A DNA stretch of 64,000 nt. Source: Paludibaculum fermentans (GTDB taxonomy: Bacteria > Acidobacteriota > Terriglobia > Bryobacterales > Bryobacteraceae). The notes under the pieces are model-generated. The model saw nothing but the letters and a program-made list of their open reading frames with translations. It had not been told where the DNA came from and searched no databases. A program made the position numbers and the translations under genes. This document shows positions 8,561-16,034 of the stretch, in pieces. The stretch spans positions 8,509,501 through 8,573,500 of the forward strand of contig NZ_CP063849.1 of assembly GCF_015277775.1 (NCBI RefSeq), given 5' to 3'. The stretch's first letter is position 1. Each line of letters starts with the position of its first letter.

Positions 8561-9517
8561 ATGCGCTTCATTGACCGCGAGGAAGTTGCCCGCCGTCTCA
8601 CCTATCCGCGCTGCATCCCCATCGTGCGGGACGCGATGATCGCGTTCTCGAAGGGCGAGACCATCCAGCACCTGCGCTCCATCCTGACCCTTTCACCGGG
8701 CCGCCTGTTCGGCATCATGCCCGGGGCGCTGGGTACGGATGTTCCCTTCGGCGCGAAGCTGATCAGCGTCTTCCACGGCAACGCCGCGCTCGGCCGGCAG
8801 TCGCATCAGGGTGTGGTCGTCTTGTTCGATCCCCTCACCGGAGAGCCCGTCTGCGTGGTCCATGCAGGCGAACTCACGGCCATCCGGACAGCCGCGGCCA
8901 GCGCGGTGGCCACTGATGCCCTCGCCCGTCCCGATGCCGCCCGCCTCGCCATACTGGGCTCCGGCGAACAGGCCGGAACGCACATCCAGGCCATCGCCCA
9001 GGTCAGAAAGTTGGAGTCGATCCGCATCTGGGGCAGATCCCCGGCACGGGCCGCTGCCCTGGCGGAGCGGACGGAAGCCGCCTGCCCGGTGCTGCCGGCT
9101 GCCTCTGTGGAAGAGGCCGTCGCGGACGCCGACATCGTCTGTACCGTCACCTCTTCGGCCGAGCCCATACTGCAGGGCCGGTGCCTGAAGCCGGGCACAC
9201 ACGTGAACGTCGTGGGCTCCAGCCATGCGGGTCCGGTGGAGGTCGACAACGACCTGGTGGTGCGGTCCCGGTTCATCGCGGACAGCCGCGAGGGCGTACT
9301 GCTGCAGGGCGCCGAGTTCCTGCGGGCCAAGCAGGCCGGCCTGATCGGAGACGATCACCTCGTGGGCGAGATCGGCCAGGTCCTGGCCGGCACGATTCCC
9401 GGTCGCCAGTCGCAGGACCAGATCACCGTCTACAAATCACTGGGTCACGTCGTGCAGGACTTGGCCACGGCGTGGGCCCTGTACACCCAGCCGGACGAGC
9501 AACGGATCAACCCTTGA
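8561..9517 (+). CDS. ornithine cyclodeaminase / mu-crystallin family protein
   Basis: The 318 residues match the usual length of this NAD(P)-dependent family, which includes ornithine cyclodeaminase, alanine dehydrogenase and related imine reductases. Visible signatures are HAGELTAIRTAAASAVAT, the Rossmann motif LAILGSGEQAGTHIQAI, IWGRSP, and the C-terminal ITVYKSLGHVVQDLA. AGAAGGA precedes the ATG. The protein is cytoplasmic. Its 3' end overlaps the convergent molybdenum hydroxylase gene by 11 nt. The true substrate is not decided by these motifs. Confidence 0.9.
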   Translation: MRFIDREEVARRLTYPRCIPIVRDAMIAFSKGETIQHLRSILTLSPGRLFGIMPGALGTDVPFGAKLISVFHGNAALGRQSHQGVVVLFDPLTGEPVCVVHAGELTAIRTAAASAVATDALARPDAARLAILGSGEQAGTHIQAIAQVRKLESIRIWGRSPARAAALAERTEAACPVLPAASVEEAVADADIVCTVTSSAEPILQGRCLKPGTHVNVVGSSHAGPVEVDNDLVVRSRFIADSREGVLLQGAEFLRAKQAGLIGDDHLVGEIGQVLAGTIPGRQSQDQITVYKSLGHVVQDLATAWALYTQPDEQRINP

Positions 9518-11816
9518 GCAGTTTCGTCACGTAGGCAGGGGTCAACGGAATGCGTCGTGGGTGCACCCCCGTGGCGTCGAAAAACGCAGCCGCCACCGCC
9601 GGAGCGCAGATGCCGTTGGCGGCCTCTCCACCTGTACCGAACCCCTGGTCATCGCGCGAAACCTGGACAGTCCGGATCTCAGGCATCTCAGCCATCGTCA
9701 GGATTTTGTACTTGCTCCAGTCCGTGCTGGTGACCCGTTCCTTGTCGAAGGTCACCTCCTCCTTCAACGTCTCGCTGAGTCCCATGACCAGTCCGCTCTT
9801 CATGCAGCGGTCGAGCTGGCGCGGGTTGATGATCTTGCCGCACTCCAGGCCGATCGTGAATTTTGTGACCTGCACCACCCCCGTTGCCGGCGTCACGGCG
9901 ATCTCGGCGATCCCCACCCAGTAGGCGTTGGAGCGCTTCATGATATTGACCCCTCGACCTGTCAGCGTGCCTGGCCCGTCTCTTCGCGCCTCCGGCTTAG
10001 GTGAGGGTCGCGGGGTCCATCCGGCCGCCTTCGCGGTCGCCTTCAGGATGTCGATCAGCCTCTGGTCCGTCGTATGGTCGAGCCGGTATTGAATGGGATC
10101 GGCGGCGGCCGTTGCGGCAGCTTCGTTGATGAGTCCCTCCAGGACGAAGTTCTGCTGGCGCTGCCCCGGCGTACGCATAATATTGCCGCGCAGGCCGCCG
10201 GCGGGCGTTTCCCCAGCCAGGTTGCCCATGCCGAAGCCGCGCTCACAGAAGTTCGGAATGCGGTCATAGGCCCACTCCAGCGCGAGGAAATTGGAGGACT
10301 TCGAGGTGCTGCAGGGCAGGCCGGCCAGGATCGCGCCCAGCAGCCGCGCGTCCATCTGCTTCGGCATGTAGGAGTCGAGCTGAAGCGCGGCTATGCGGCC
10401 GCTGGCGTCGAGGCCAGCCTTGATATCCGCGACCCAGCCGGGGGATACAGTGGACCATGCGAGGTCCTCCTGCAGGGTCCACTGGACGCGCACGGGCTTG
10501 CCGGTCATCTGTGAAAGGACCACCGCGTCCGCCTCGGCTCCATCGCCGCCAAAGGTAGTGCGGCCATACTGCCCGGCCTGATCCAGCCAGCGGACCACGA
10601 CCTTCTCCACAGGGACGCCAAATGTGTGTGCGAGCTGTGCCCGCAGGCCCTGGGAGTGCGAGGAGTGGGTCCACACAGTGACCGCGCCGTCGGGCTTTAC
10701 CTCAGCAACTGCGACAAACGGACCCATGGGGGCGTGGCGCACATACGGCTGCTCGTAACTCGCCGAGATGGTCCGGGCCGCGCCTGCCAGCGAAGCGGTG
10801 ACGGTTTCGGCTTTGCCATGAGCCTCACTGGGCGCGCCCCAGTTGACTGCTCGCAGGGCAGCCGTCAGATTCTCGCTTCCGGGGAGGCCGGCCCACGCCG
10901 TCCATTGGGTTGTGTTCGCAACGGCCCGCGCGGCGCCGATCGCTTCCCACTCGTCGGGTGAGACGACCGCCACGAGGTTGTTCTTGCGGACGACCTGCGC
11001 GGTGGGAAAGCGCTTCTTGTCCAGCGTCCCCAGCGCGAGCAAGGTGGAGCCAAGCGTCGCGGGCCGGATCATGCGGGCGTGCAGCATGCCCGGCAGCCTG
11101 ACGTCACAGCTCCACTGCGTCCGGCCCGTCACCTTGTCCGGAATGCCTGGCATCGGATACGACTTGCCCACCACGCGGTACTGGCCAATGGGCCTCATGG
11201 GCGGGTCGCCGGCGACGACGTAGCCATCGAGCCCGGCCAGGCCGTTGCCCGTCGTCGCATCGACGCGGGCCGGCGTACCCGAGATCGGAATCTTCAGGTC
11301 CAGCTGCTGGCCCTGCACGAGCTGACCGTAGCTGATACTCTTGCCGCCGCCGGAGACGCTTCCATCCGTGACGCTGAGCTCCGCGGCCGGCACTGCGAGG
11401 CGGGCAGCGGCCAGGCCGAGCAGCGCCTGATGCGTATACGCGCCGACCTTCCGAAAGTTCATCGCCCCTGTGAGGAAGCCCGCCGAATAGCCCCCATCCG
11501 GCGTACGATCCGTATCTCCGAGGATCAGCGTGATCGTCTCGGGCCGGACGCACAGCTCCTCGGCGAGCGTCTGGGCGTAGAAAGCGCTCATCCCGGTGCC
11601 GGTCTCTGTGCGGCCGGTGCGAGCCACGATTGTGTTGTCGGCACGGATCTCCAGCCACGAGGGGAGTCGCGTGGGATCGAGTGCGCTGACGGCCGCGGCA
11701 GGCCTGTCCGGCTGCTGTGCCGGCAGCGCCAGCGAGACAAAGAGCGCGCCGCCCGCCTGCACGAGACTGCGCCGCGTGAGGGTGGAACTGATGGGGACTG
11801 CTGTGCGGGGCCGCAT
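9507..11816 (-). CDS. xanthine dehydrogenase-family molybdopterin-binding subunit (isoquinoline 1-oxidoreductase type)
   Basis: The 769-residue large subunit of a molybdenum hydroxylase has a twin-arginine signal (LTRRSLVQAGGALF), so the complex is probably exported folded. Family segments include RTGRTETGTGMSAFYAQ, VTGRTQWSCDVRLPGMLHARMIRP, YEQPYVRHAPMGPFVAVAEV and LRGNIMRTPGQRQQNFVLEG. GTGGEAANGICAPAVAAAFF carries the probable catalytic glutamate. Only the [2Fe-2S] subunit gene lies upstream (one base between stop and start) and there is no FAD subunit, as in isoquinoline or aldehyde oxidoreductases that pass electrons to cytochromes. Substrate is unknown. Confidence 0.93.
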   Translation of the reverse strand: MRPRTAVPISSTLTRRSLVQAGGALFVSLALPAQQPDRPAAAVSALDPTRLPSWLEIRADNTIVARTGRTETGTGMSAFYAQTLAEELCVRPETITLILGDTDRTPDGGYSAGFLTGAMNFRKVGAYTHQALLGLAAARLAVPAAELSVTDGSVSGGGKSISYGQLVQGQQLDLKIPISGTPARVDATTGNGLAGLDGYVVAGDPPMRPIGQYRVVGKSYPMPGIPDKVTGRTQWSCDVRLPGMLHARMIRPATLGSTLLALGTLDKKRFPTAQVVRKNNLVAVVSPDEWEAIGAARAVANTTQWTAWAGLPGSENLTAALRAVNWGAPSEAHGKAETVTASLAGAARTISASYEQPYVRHAPMGPFVAVAEVKPDGAVTVWTHSSHSQGLRAQLAHTFGVPVEKVVVRWLDQAGQYGRTTFGGDGAEADAVVLSQMTGKPVRVQWTLQEDLAWSTVSPGWVADIKAGLDASGRIAALQLDSYMPKQMDARLLGAILAGLPCSTSKSSNFLALEWAYDRIPNFCERGFGMGNLAGETPAGGLRGNIMRTPGQRQQNFVLEGLINEAAATAAADPIQYRLDHTTDQRLIDILKATAKAAGWTPRPSPKPEARRDGPGTLTGRGVNIMKRSNAYWVGIAEIAVTPATGVVQVTKFTIGLECGKIINPRQLDRCMKSGLVMGLSETLKEEVTFDKERVTSTDWSKYKILTMAEMPEIRTVQVSRDDQGFGTGGEAANGICAPAVAAAFFDATGVHPRRIPLTPAYVTKLLKG

Positions 11817-11817
11817 G

Positions 11818-12354
11818 TCAATCGGCCTTGCCCGCCGTCATCGTCCTGGCCGCAAGCAGGACGGCATCAATGATCGCCGCATACGTGCCGCAGCGGCAGA
11901 GGTGTGGCGAAGGCGGCGTATTCGTGAAGGCGTCCTTGATCTCCTCGACCGTTGGATTCGCATTTCTGGAGAGCAGGTCGACCGCCGCAATCATCATGCC
12001 GCTCTGGCAGTAGCCGCACTGTGGCACCTGTTCGTCGATCCAGGCCTGCTGCACGGGATGCAGGGCGCCGGCGGAACCAGCCTCGGCTGGCGGATGGTCC
12101 GCCGCCCAGAGCGCGGACAAGCCTTCAATGGTGGTGACGCGTTTGCCGTTGACGGACCCCGCCGGCGTGGCGCAGGAGCGAACCTCCTTGCCGTCCACCA
12201 GCACGGCGCACGCGCCGCACTGCGCCAGCCCGCAGCCGAAACGCGGGCCCGTGAGGTTCAACTCATTGCGTAGCACATAGAGCAATGGGGTTTGTGGTGC
12301 GGCGGCGATCGCCTTCCGCGCGCCATTCACAGTCATCGTGAGTTTCGAAGCCAA
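11818..12354 (-). CDS. (2Fe-2S)-binding subunit of molybdenum hydroxylase
   Basis: The 178-residue small subunit carries both cluster sites of the family: a plant-type ferredoxin loop (GCGLAQCGACAVLVDG with a later C at VRSC) and the C-terminal helical site (CGYCQSGMM and HLCRCGTYAAI). It moves electrons from the molybdenum centre of the 9507-11816 subunit. It has no signal of its own and probably travels with the Tat-signal partner. Its TGA and the partner's ATG are one base apart, so translation should be coupled. A PadR and membrane-protein pair lies upstream on the same strand; a regulatory link is possible but unproven. Confidence 0.94.
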   Translation of the reverse strand: MASKLTMTVNGARKAIAAAPQTPLLYVLRNELNLTGPRFGCGLAQCGACAVLVDGKEVRSCATPAGSVNGKRVTTIEGLSALWAADHPPAEAGSAGALHPVQQAWIDEQVPQCGYCQSGMMIAAVDLLSRNANPTVEEIKDAFTNTPPSPHLCRCGTYAAIIDAVLLAARTMTAGKAD

Positions 12355-12424
12355 GAACAGTCCTCCTGCAGAGACACGAATCGTATGTTGCCTGCGAGTG
12401 CGGGGCAGACGGCCGAGACCGGGT

Positions 12425-13126
12425 TCAGCCGGCCATCGGGCCGGACCGGCGGGCAGTGGCCACCAGGTACCACGCCGGCCAGCTCAGCGCCCAGTTGGGC
12501 AGCCACGGCCCGCTAAAGGCCCACGTCGGAATGGTAAGCGCCGTTACACTGACGGCGAGAAGGATAGCCGGTCCGGGCCGGATGCGCGCCAGCCGCAGGC
12601 CTTGCCCGGCGCCCCACAGCGCGGGGATCAGGAACAGCAACAGGCAGAATCTCGACAGGGATTCGATGTTGAACCGCGCGAAGCAGAACAGGCAGGGCAG
12701 GCCGCTGAGGGCTGCGCTCACCCACAGGGTGCGGCGCGAAAGCGAGCCGACGGCGAAGCCGCAGGTCCACGACCATCCGGCGAGCAGCAGCGCCTGCCAG
12801 CAGAGCAGCGAGAGTCCCGGTGGCAGCGACCACCCCGTGCCGCGCAGCAAGGCGGCGTCGATGGTCTGCTGCCAGGTCCTGCTGACGGTTAGGGAGAAGC
12901 CCATGAGCAGCAATGTGCACGGCCACGCCAGGCCGAACGCGGCCAGCCAGGGCCGCCAGTTCCGCCACAGCAGCAGGTGCCGCCGGAAGGCCAGCCCGGC
13001 GACGCCAAGGAACATGCGCGGCGTGCTCTCGCCTGCCTCCATCAAGTCACCCAACACCGCCTCGCGCTCGCGAGACTCGAGGAGTTGGGATACCGCGTCC
13101 ACCAGGGTCAGCCCGAGGTTTCTCAT
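12425..13126 (-). CDS. multi-pass membrane protein linked to a PadR regulator
   Basis: The 233-residue protein has a soluble N-terminal stretch with ESREREAVLGDLMEAGE. This resembles the short cytoplasmic prefix found on PadR-linked membrane proteins of Acidobacteria. Hydrophobic segments follow at about 57-80, 98-120, 130-150, 160-178 and 185-205. It starts 13 nt after the PadR stop codon, so the two form an operon. Function is unknown; small membrane partners of PadR genes are often efflux or stress modules. A 16-nt perfect hairpin at 12429-12444 overlaps its last codons. Confidence 0.78.
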   Translation of the reverse strand: MRNLGLTLVDAVSQLLESREREAVLGDLMEAGESTPRMFLGVAGLAFRRHLLLWRNWRPWLAAFGLAWPCTLLLMGFSLTVSRTWQQTIDAALLRGTGWSLPPGLSLLCWQALLLAGWSWTCGFAVGSLSRRTLWVSAALSGLPCLFCFARFNIESLSRFCLLLFLIPALWGAGQGLRLARIRPGPAILLAVSVTALTIPTWAFSGPWLPNWALSWPAWYLVATARRSGPMAG

Positions 13127-13139
13127 GTCCGCTTCTCCG

Positions 13140-13481
13140 TCATGCCAACCGTTGGGTCCGGTTTTCCGCCCACGAGACGCCGATGCTCAACCGGATCACC
13201 GCCTCGTAGAAGTCCTTGGCCGCGGTGACACCCTTCGGCGTCACCCGCACCATCCGCTTCGCCCGGCCCCCTCGCTGCGCGGTCGCCTCGCCCATCCAGG
13301 TCTCGACGAAGCCCTTGGACTCCAGCCGGTCTACTGTGGTGTAAAGCGCGCCGATCGAGCAACGCCGGCCGGTGGTCGATTCAATCTCCTCGCGCATCGC
13401 CGCGCCATAAGCGTCGTCGCCGAGCCGGGCAGCCGCCGTAATCAGAAGGTATTCAAACTCGCCCAGCATGATTTGAATCAC
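13140..13481 (-). CDS. PadR family transcriptional regulator
   Basis: The 113-residue winged-helix regulator opens with MLGEFEYLLITAAARLGDDAYG, contains GRRCSIGALYTTVDRLESKGFVE (recognition helix and wing), and has KRMVRVTPKGVTAAKDF near the end. PadR proteins usually repress neighbouring membrane or efflux genes and bind their own promoter. It leads an operon with the membrane protein 12425-13126 and is divergent from a second PadR gene at 13614. The two probably share the 132-nt intergenic space. Confidence 0.92.
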   Translation of the reverse strand: MIQIMLGEFEYLLITAAARLGDDAYGAAMREEIESTTGRRCSIGALYTTVDRLESKGFVETWMGEATAQRGGRAKRMVRVTPKGVTAAKDFYEAVIRLSIGVSWAENRTQRLA

Positions 13482-13597
13482 ATTGTGCTACTAATGCCGG
13501 ATCGTGTCAAGAGCCGCCTGCGGTCGGGAATGCAAACTTCTCGCCCCGCCGCGTGTAAACAGATTGCCTCCGCCGCCCAATTTGTGAGTCCCGGCCG

Positions 13598-13603
13598 TAT
13601 AAT
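13598..13603 (+). promoter_or_regulatory. perfect -10 element (TATAAT) next to the second PadR start
   Basis: A consensus TATAAT ends 10 nt before ATG 13614, which would leave an untranslated leader of only a few bases. No good -35 is visible at 16-18 nt. No Shine-Dalgarno sequence precedes the ATG. Confidence 0.4.
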
Positions 13604-13613
13604 CAGGCAGTCT

Positions 13614-13940
13614 ATGGGAAAGAACGACCTGCTCCCCGGCACTCTCGACATGATGGTCCTCAAAACGCTTACCCGAGGAACCCTCCACGGCTACGCCATC
13701 GCCCAACTCCTCCGCCAGCTTTCCGAGGACATCCTGCAGGTGGAAGAAGGCTCGCTCTATCCCGCCCTGCAGCGCCTGGAACTCAACGGCTGGATCGAAG
13801 GCGAATGGGGTCAGTCCGCCAACAACCGCCGCGCCCGCTTCTACAAACTCACTGCCGATGGCCGCAAACAGCTCGCCTCCGAAACGGCCCGTTACCGCGA
13901 AATGTCTGGCGCCATTGCCCGGGTCATGGGCTTGGCCTGA
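13614..13940 (+). CDS. PadR family transcriptional regulator (ABC-permease-linked subtype)
   Basis: The 108-residue protein matches the acidobacterial PadR subtype nearly throughout: LLPGTLDMMVLKTLTRGTLHGYAIAQ, VEEGSLYPALQRLELNGWIEGEWG, ARFYKLTADGRKQL. In these genomes that subtype usually precedes a large MacB-like ABC permease; here no permease follows, so it is an orphan. ATG 13614 was chosen because homologous sequence begins exactly there. The long in-frame extension upstream does not resemble protein and runs through the divergent PadR operon. Confidence 0.92.
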   Translation: MGKNDLLPGTLDMMVLKTLTRGTLHGYAIAQLLRQLSEDILQVEEGSLYPALQRLELNGWIEGEWGQSANNRRARFYKLTADGRKQLASETARYREMSGAIARVMGLA

Positions 13941-14029
13941 TCTCGTGCCGCTGGAATACCGTAATTGGGATGACACTCTGGGTTTGTTCGCCGCTCGCGC
14001 TCATCCACGGCAACATGCACTCTGGGCTG

Positions 14030-14626
14030 CTATCGCAGCTCCAGGTACGGCCGCAGCAGCGCTGTCAGCTCCTCGGCACTCACGGCCGCCGCCGCTTTCT
14101 CCGAGGCAAACCGGATATTGAAGCGAGAACCGTGCCGTGCCCGTTCTTCCCGCTCCAACTGCTCCCGCAACGGCCGCACCCTCCGCCTCCGCACCCGGTC
14201 ATACTCGCTCTCCAGCCGCCGGCGGCGCTCCTTATCCCGGGTACCCATCATGCTGGAGCGGAGCCTCCGTTCCTCCTCCGTCGTGCCCCAATGCACGGAG
14301 TCATACCCGGGCAGACCCAGCAGTTGCCGGTTCGTGAATCCCCCACCATCCAGTTGAAACTCGATGTGGTCGCCCTTGAGCTTTACCAGTGTGACCGCCG
14401 CCACCTGGCCCCGCCGCAGTGCAATCCCATACTTCGCCAACCGCCCACCGGCCTCATCCGAGTGCCCGGCCGGAGCCTCGCGCGCATACACATCGACACC
14501 CGAATCGTCGCCCGGCATGTCCACCAGCAGCGTCACCTGCCTTCCTCGAAAATGCTCCTCCATTGCCGTTGGCGGCTGGCCTTGCAGAGCCGCCGCAAGA
14601 CCGAGAAACAATAGTGATCGCATCAT
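14030..14626 (-). CDS. hypothetical exported protein
   Basis: I do not recognise this 198-residue protein. It begins with a likely signal peptide (MMRSLLFLGLAAALQGQ), continues with a beta-rich stretch (GRQVTLLVDMPGDDSGVDVY, VKLKGDHIEFQLDGGGF), then a long, highly charged helix of Arg and Glu at about 135-175. The last 30 residues resemble a small helical domain. The ATG pair at 14626/14623 was chosen for the signal peptide; no clear Shine-Dalgarno precedes it. It is divergent from the hemoglobin-ankyrin gene, with about 157 nt between starts. Confidence 0.7.
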   Translation of the reverse strand: MMRSLLFLGLAAALQGQPPTAMEEHFRGRQVTLLVDMPGDDSGVDVYAREAPAGHSDEAGGRLAKYGIALRRGQVAAVTLVKLKGDHIEFQLDGGGFTNRQLLGLPGYDSVHWGTTEEERRLRSSMMGTRDKERRRRLESEYDRVRRRRVRPLREQLEREERARHGSRFNIRFASEKAAAAVSAEELTALLRPYLELR

Positions 14627-14783
14627 AGAGGCAGCCCATCCCCTCACTCGCTGATTTGGAGCAAGGCGCGTCGGAAGCCGGGCCGCCGCCCGCGTGCTCC
14701 GCAACCCCGCGCCAAACTCTCTAGAGTATGCCGCAACATCGGCTCGTTTGCGTCCGCGCGAACCGTGCCGCAAATCGTGGACA

Positions 14784-15980
14784 ATGTCTGGTATGCCGCA
14801 AGCCCGCCCCCCGCGGAATCCGGATGGCAGCCCGCCCTGCCTGCACCAGGCCGTTGGCGGCACCGCGGCGTGGCGCCGGCTCTCCGAAGCGTTCTACGGC
14901 CGCGTCGCACAGGATCCACGTCTCCGCCACCTCTTTCCGGGCAAGTCCTTTCACTGCGCCATCGAGGAACTCACCGCCTTCCTCGTTCAACTCTTTGGCG
15001 GGCCCGGCGGCGATACCCAGCGCCGTTGGTGGCTCAGTCTCCACGAGTCGCACCAGCGCTTCAAGATCGGGCACGAGGAGCGCGCCGCCTGGCTGGAGAA
15101 CATGCGGTCCACCCTCGACGACATGCCCATGGCGCCGGAACACCGCGCCGCCCTGCTCAGGTTCTTCGAGGACTCCTCCGCCCATGTCGTGAATACCGGC
15201 GGCCCGGTCCCCACCGCCGCACTCCCGGCAAACCAGCCCGCCGGCGCAACAGAACAGGAGATTGCCCGCCGCTGGCAGGGCCAGTGCGCCCTCGACCAGT
15301 TCGTGGCCGCTCTCCGGGCAAACAATGCGGAATCGGCCCTGTCCCTCATGGATGGCCAGGTCCTGCTCGAGCGGTTCCAGTACGACCGTTCCGGGCTCGC
15401 GGGCGTGCTCGGACTCATGCTTGGGGTGGACCACCCCTCCATCCAGGCGTACGTCCACACGCGTCTCACCATGGACCCGACCCTCGTAACCGAGCGCTTC
15501 GCCGGCCGCACCCTCCTCCACCAGGCCGCCGCCCTCGGCCACCGGCCGTTCGTGGAACTGCTTCTGCGTCTGGGTGCGGATCCCAACGGAATGGACGGCG
15601 GCGAGCACACGCCGCTCTATTCGCTCGCCAACGAATACCGCGGCAACGATGGCGGGCCGCTCGTCCGGATTCTCGTGCAGGCCGGCTCCAAGGTTGACGC
15701 GAATGGTGGAGCCAAACGCTGCACCGCCCTCCACATGGCCGCTCGCCGGGGCAGCGTGGAAATTGCCGAGGCCCTGCTGGACTGCGGAGCAGCCATCGAA
15801 GCCCGCGACAGCCTGGGCGAAACGCCGCTCCGCCGAGCCGTCAATTGCGACAAGATCCGGGTCGCGGCTCTCCTTCTCAACCGCTCAGCGGACCCGCACT
15901 CCCTGGGCAGCAAACGCCGCACCCCATTCCTCGCCGCCCGCTCAGAGGCGATGAAAGCCCTGTTGCAGTCGCGCAAATGA
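14784..15980 (+). CDS. truncated hemoglobin fused to ankyrin repeats
   Basis: The 398-residue protein has two clear parts. Residues about 18-135 are a group II-like truncated hemoglobin: the VGG opening at 24-26, FY at 37-38, DPRLRHLFP, GGP at 72-74, and SHQRFKIGHEERAAWL in which H90 is the expected proximal heme ligand. Residues about 215-398 form at least four ankyrin repeats (GRTLLHQAAALGHRPFVELL, KRCTALHMAARRGSVEIAEA, GETPLRRAVNCDKIRVAALL). No signal peptide is seen, so it should be cytoplasmic. An oxygen- or NO-responsive scaffold is an inference. ATG 14784 or 14793 both fit. The neighbours give no pathway. Confidence 0.87.
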   Translation: MSGMPQARPPRNPDGSPPCLHQAVGGTAAWRRLSEAFYGRVAQDPRLRHLFPGKSFHCAIEELTAFLVQLFGGPGGDTQRRWWLSLHESHQRFKIGHEERAAWLENMRSTLDDMPMAPEHRAALLRFFEDSSAHVVNTGGPVPTAALPANQPAGATEQEIARRWQGQCALDQFVAALRANNAESALSLMDGQVLLERFQYDRSGLAGVLGLMLGVDHPSIQAYVHTRLTMDPTLVTERFAGRTLLHQAAALGHRPFVELLLRLGADPNGMDGGEHTPLYSLANEYRGNDGGPLVRILVQAGSKVDANGGAKRCTALHMAARRGSVEIAEALLDCGAAIEARDSLGETPLRRAVNCDKIRVAALLLNRSADPHSLGSKRRTPFLAARSEAMKALLQSRK

Positions 15981-16034
15981 ACTCGCGCCCGCCGGCCCCG
16001 CACGTGCTGATCCCAGCCCGGATGGAACGGGCCT

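Noticed and set aside
12456-13613. Large N-terminal extension of the second PadR gene
   Set aside because: Homology begins exactly at ATG 13614, and the upstream stretch is antisense to the first PadR operon.
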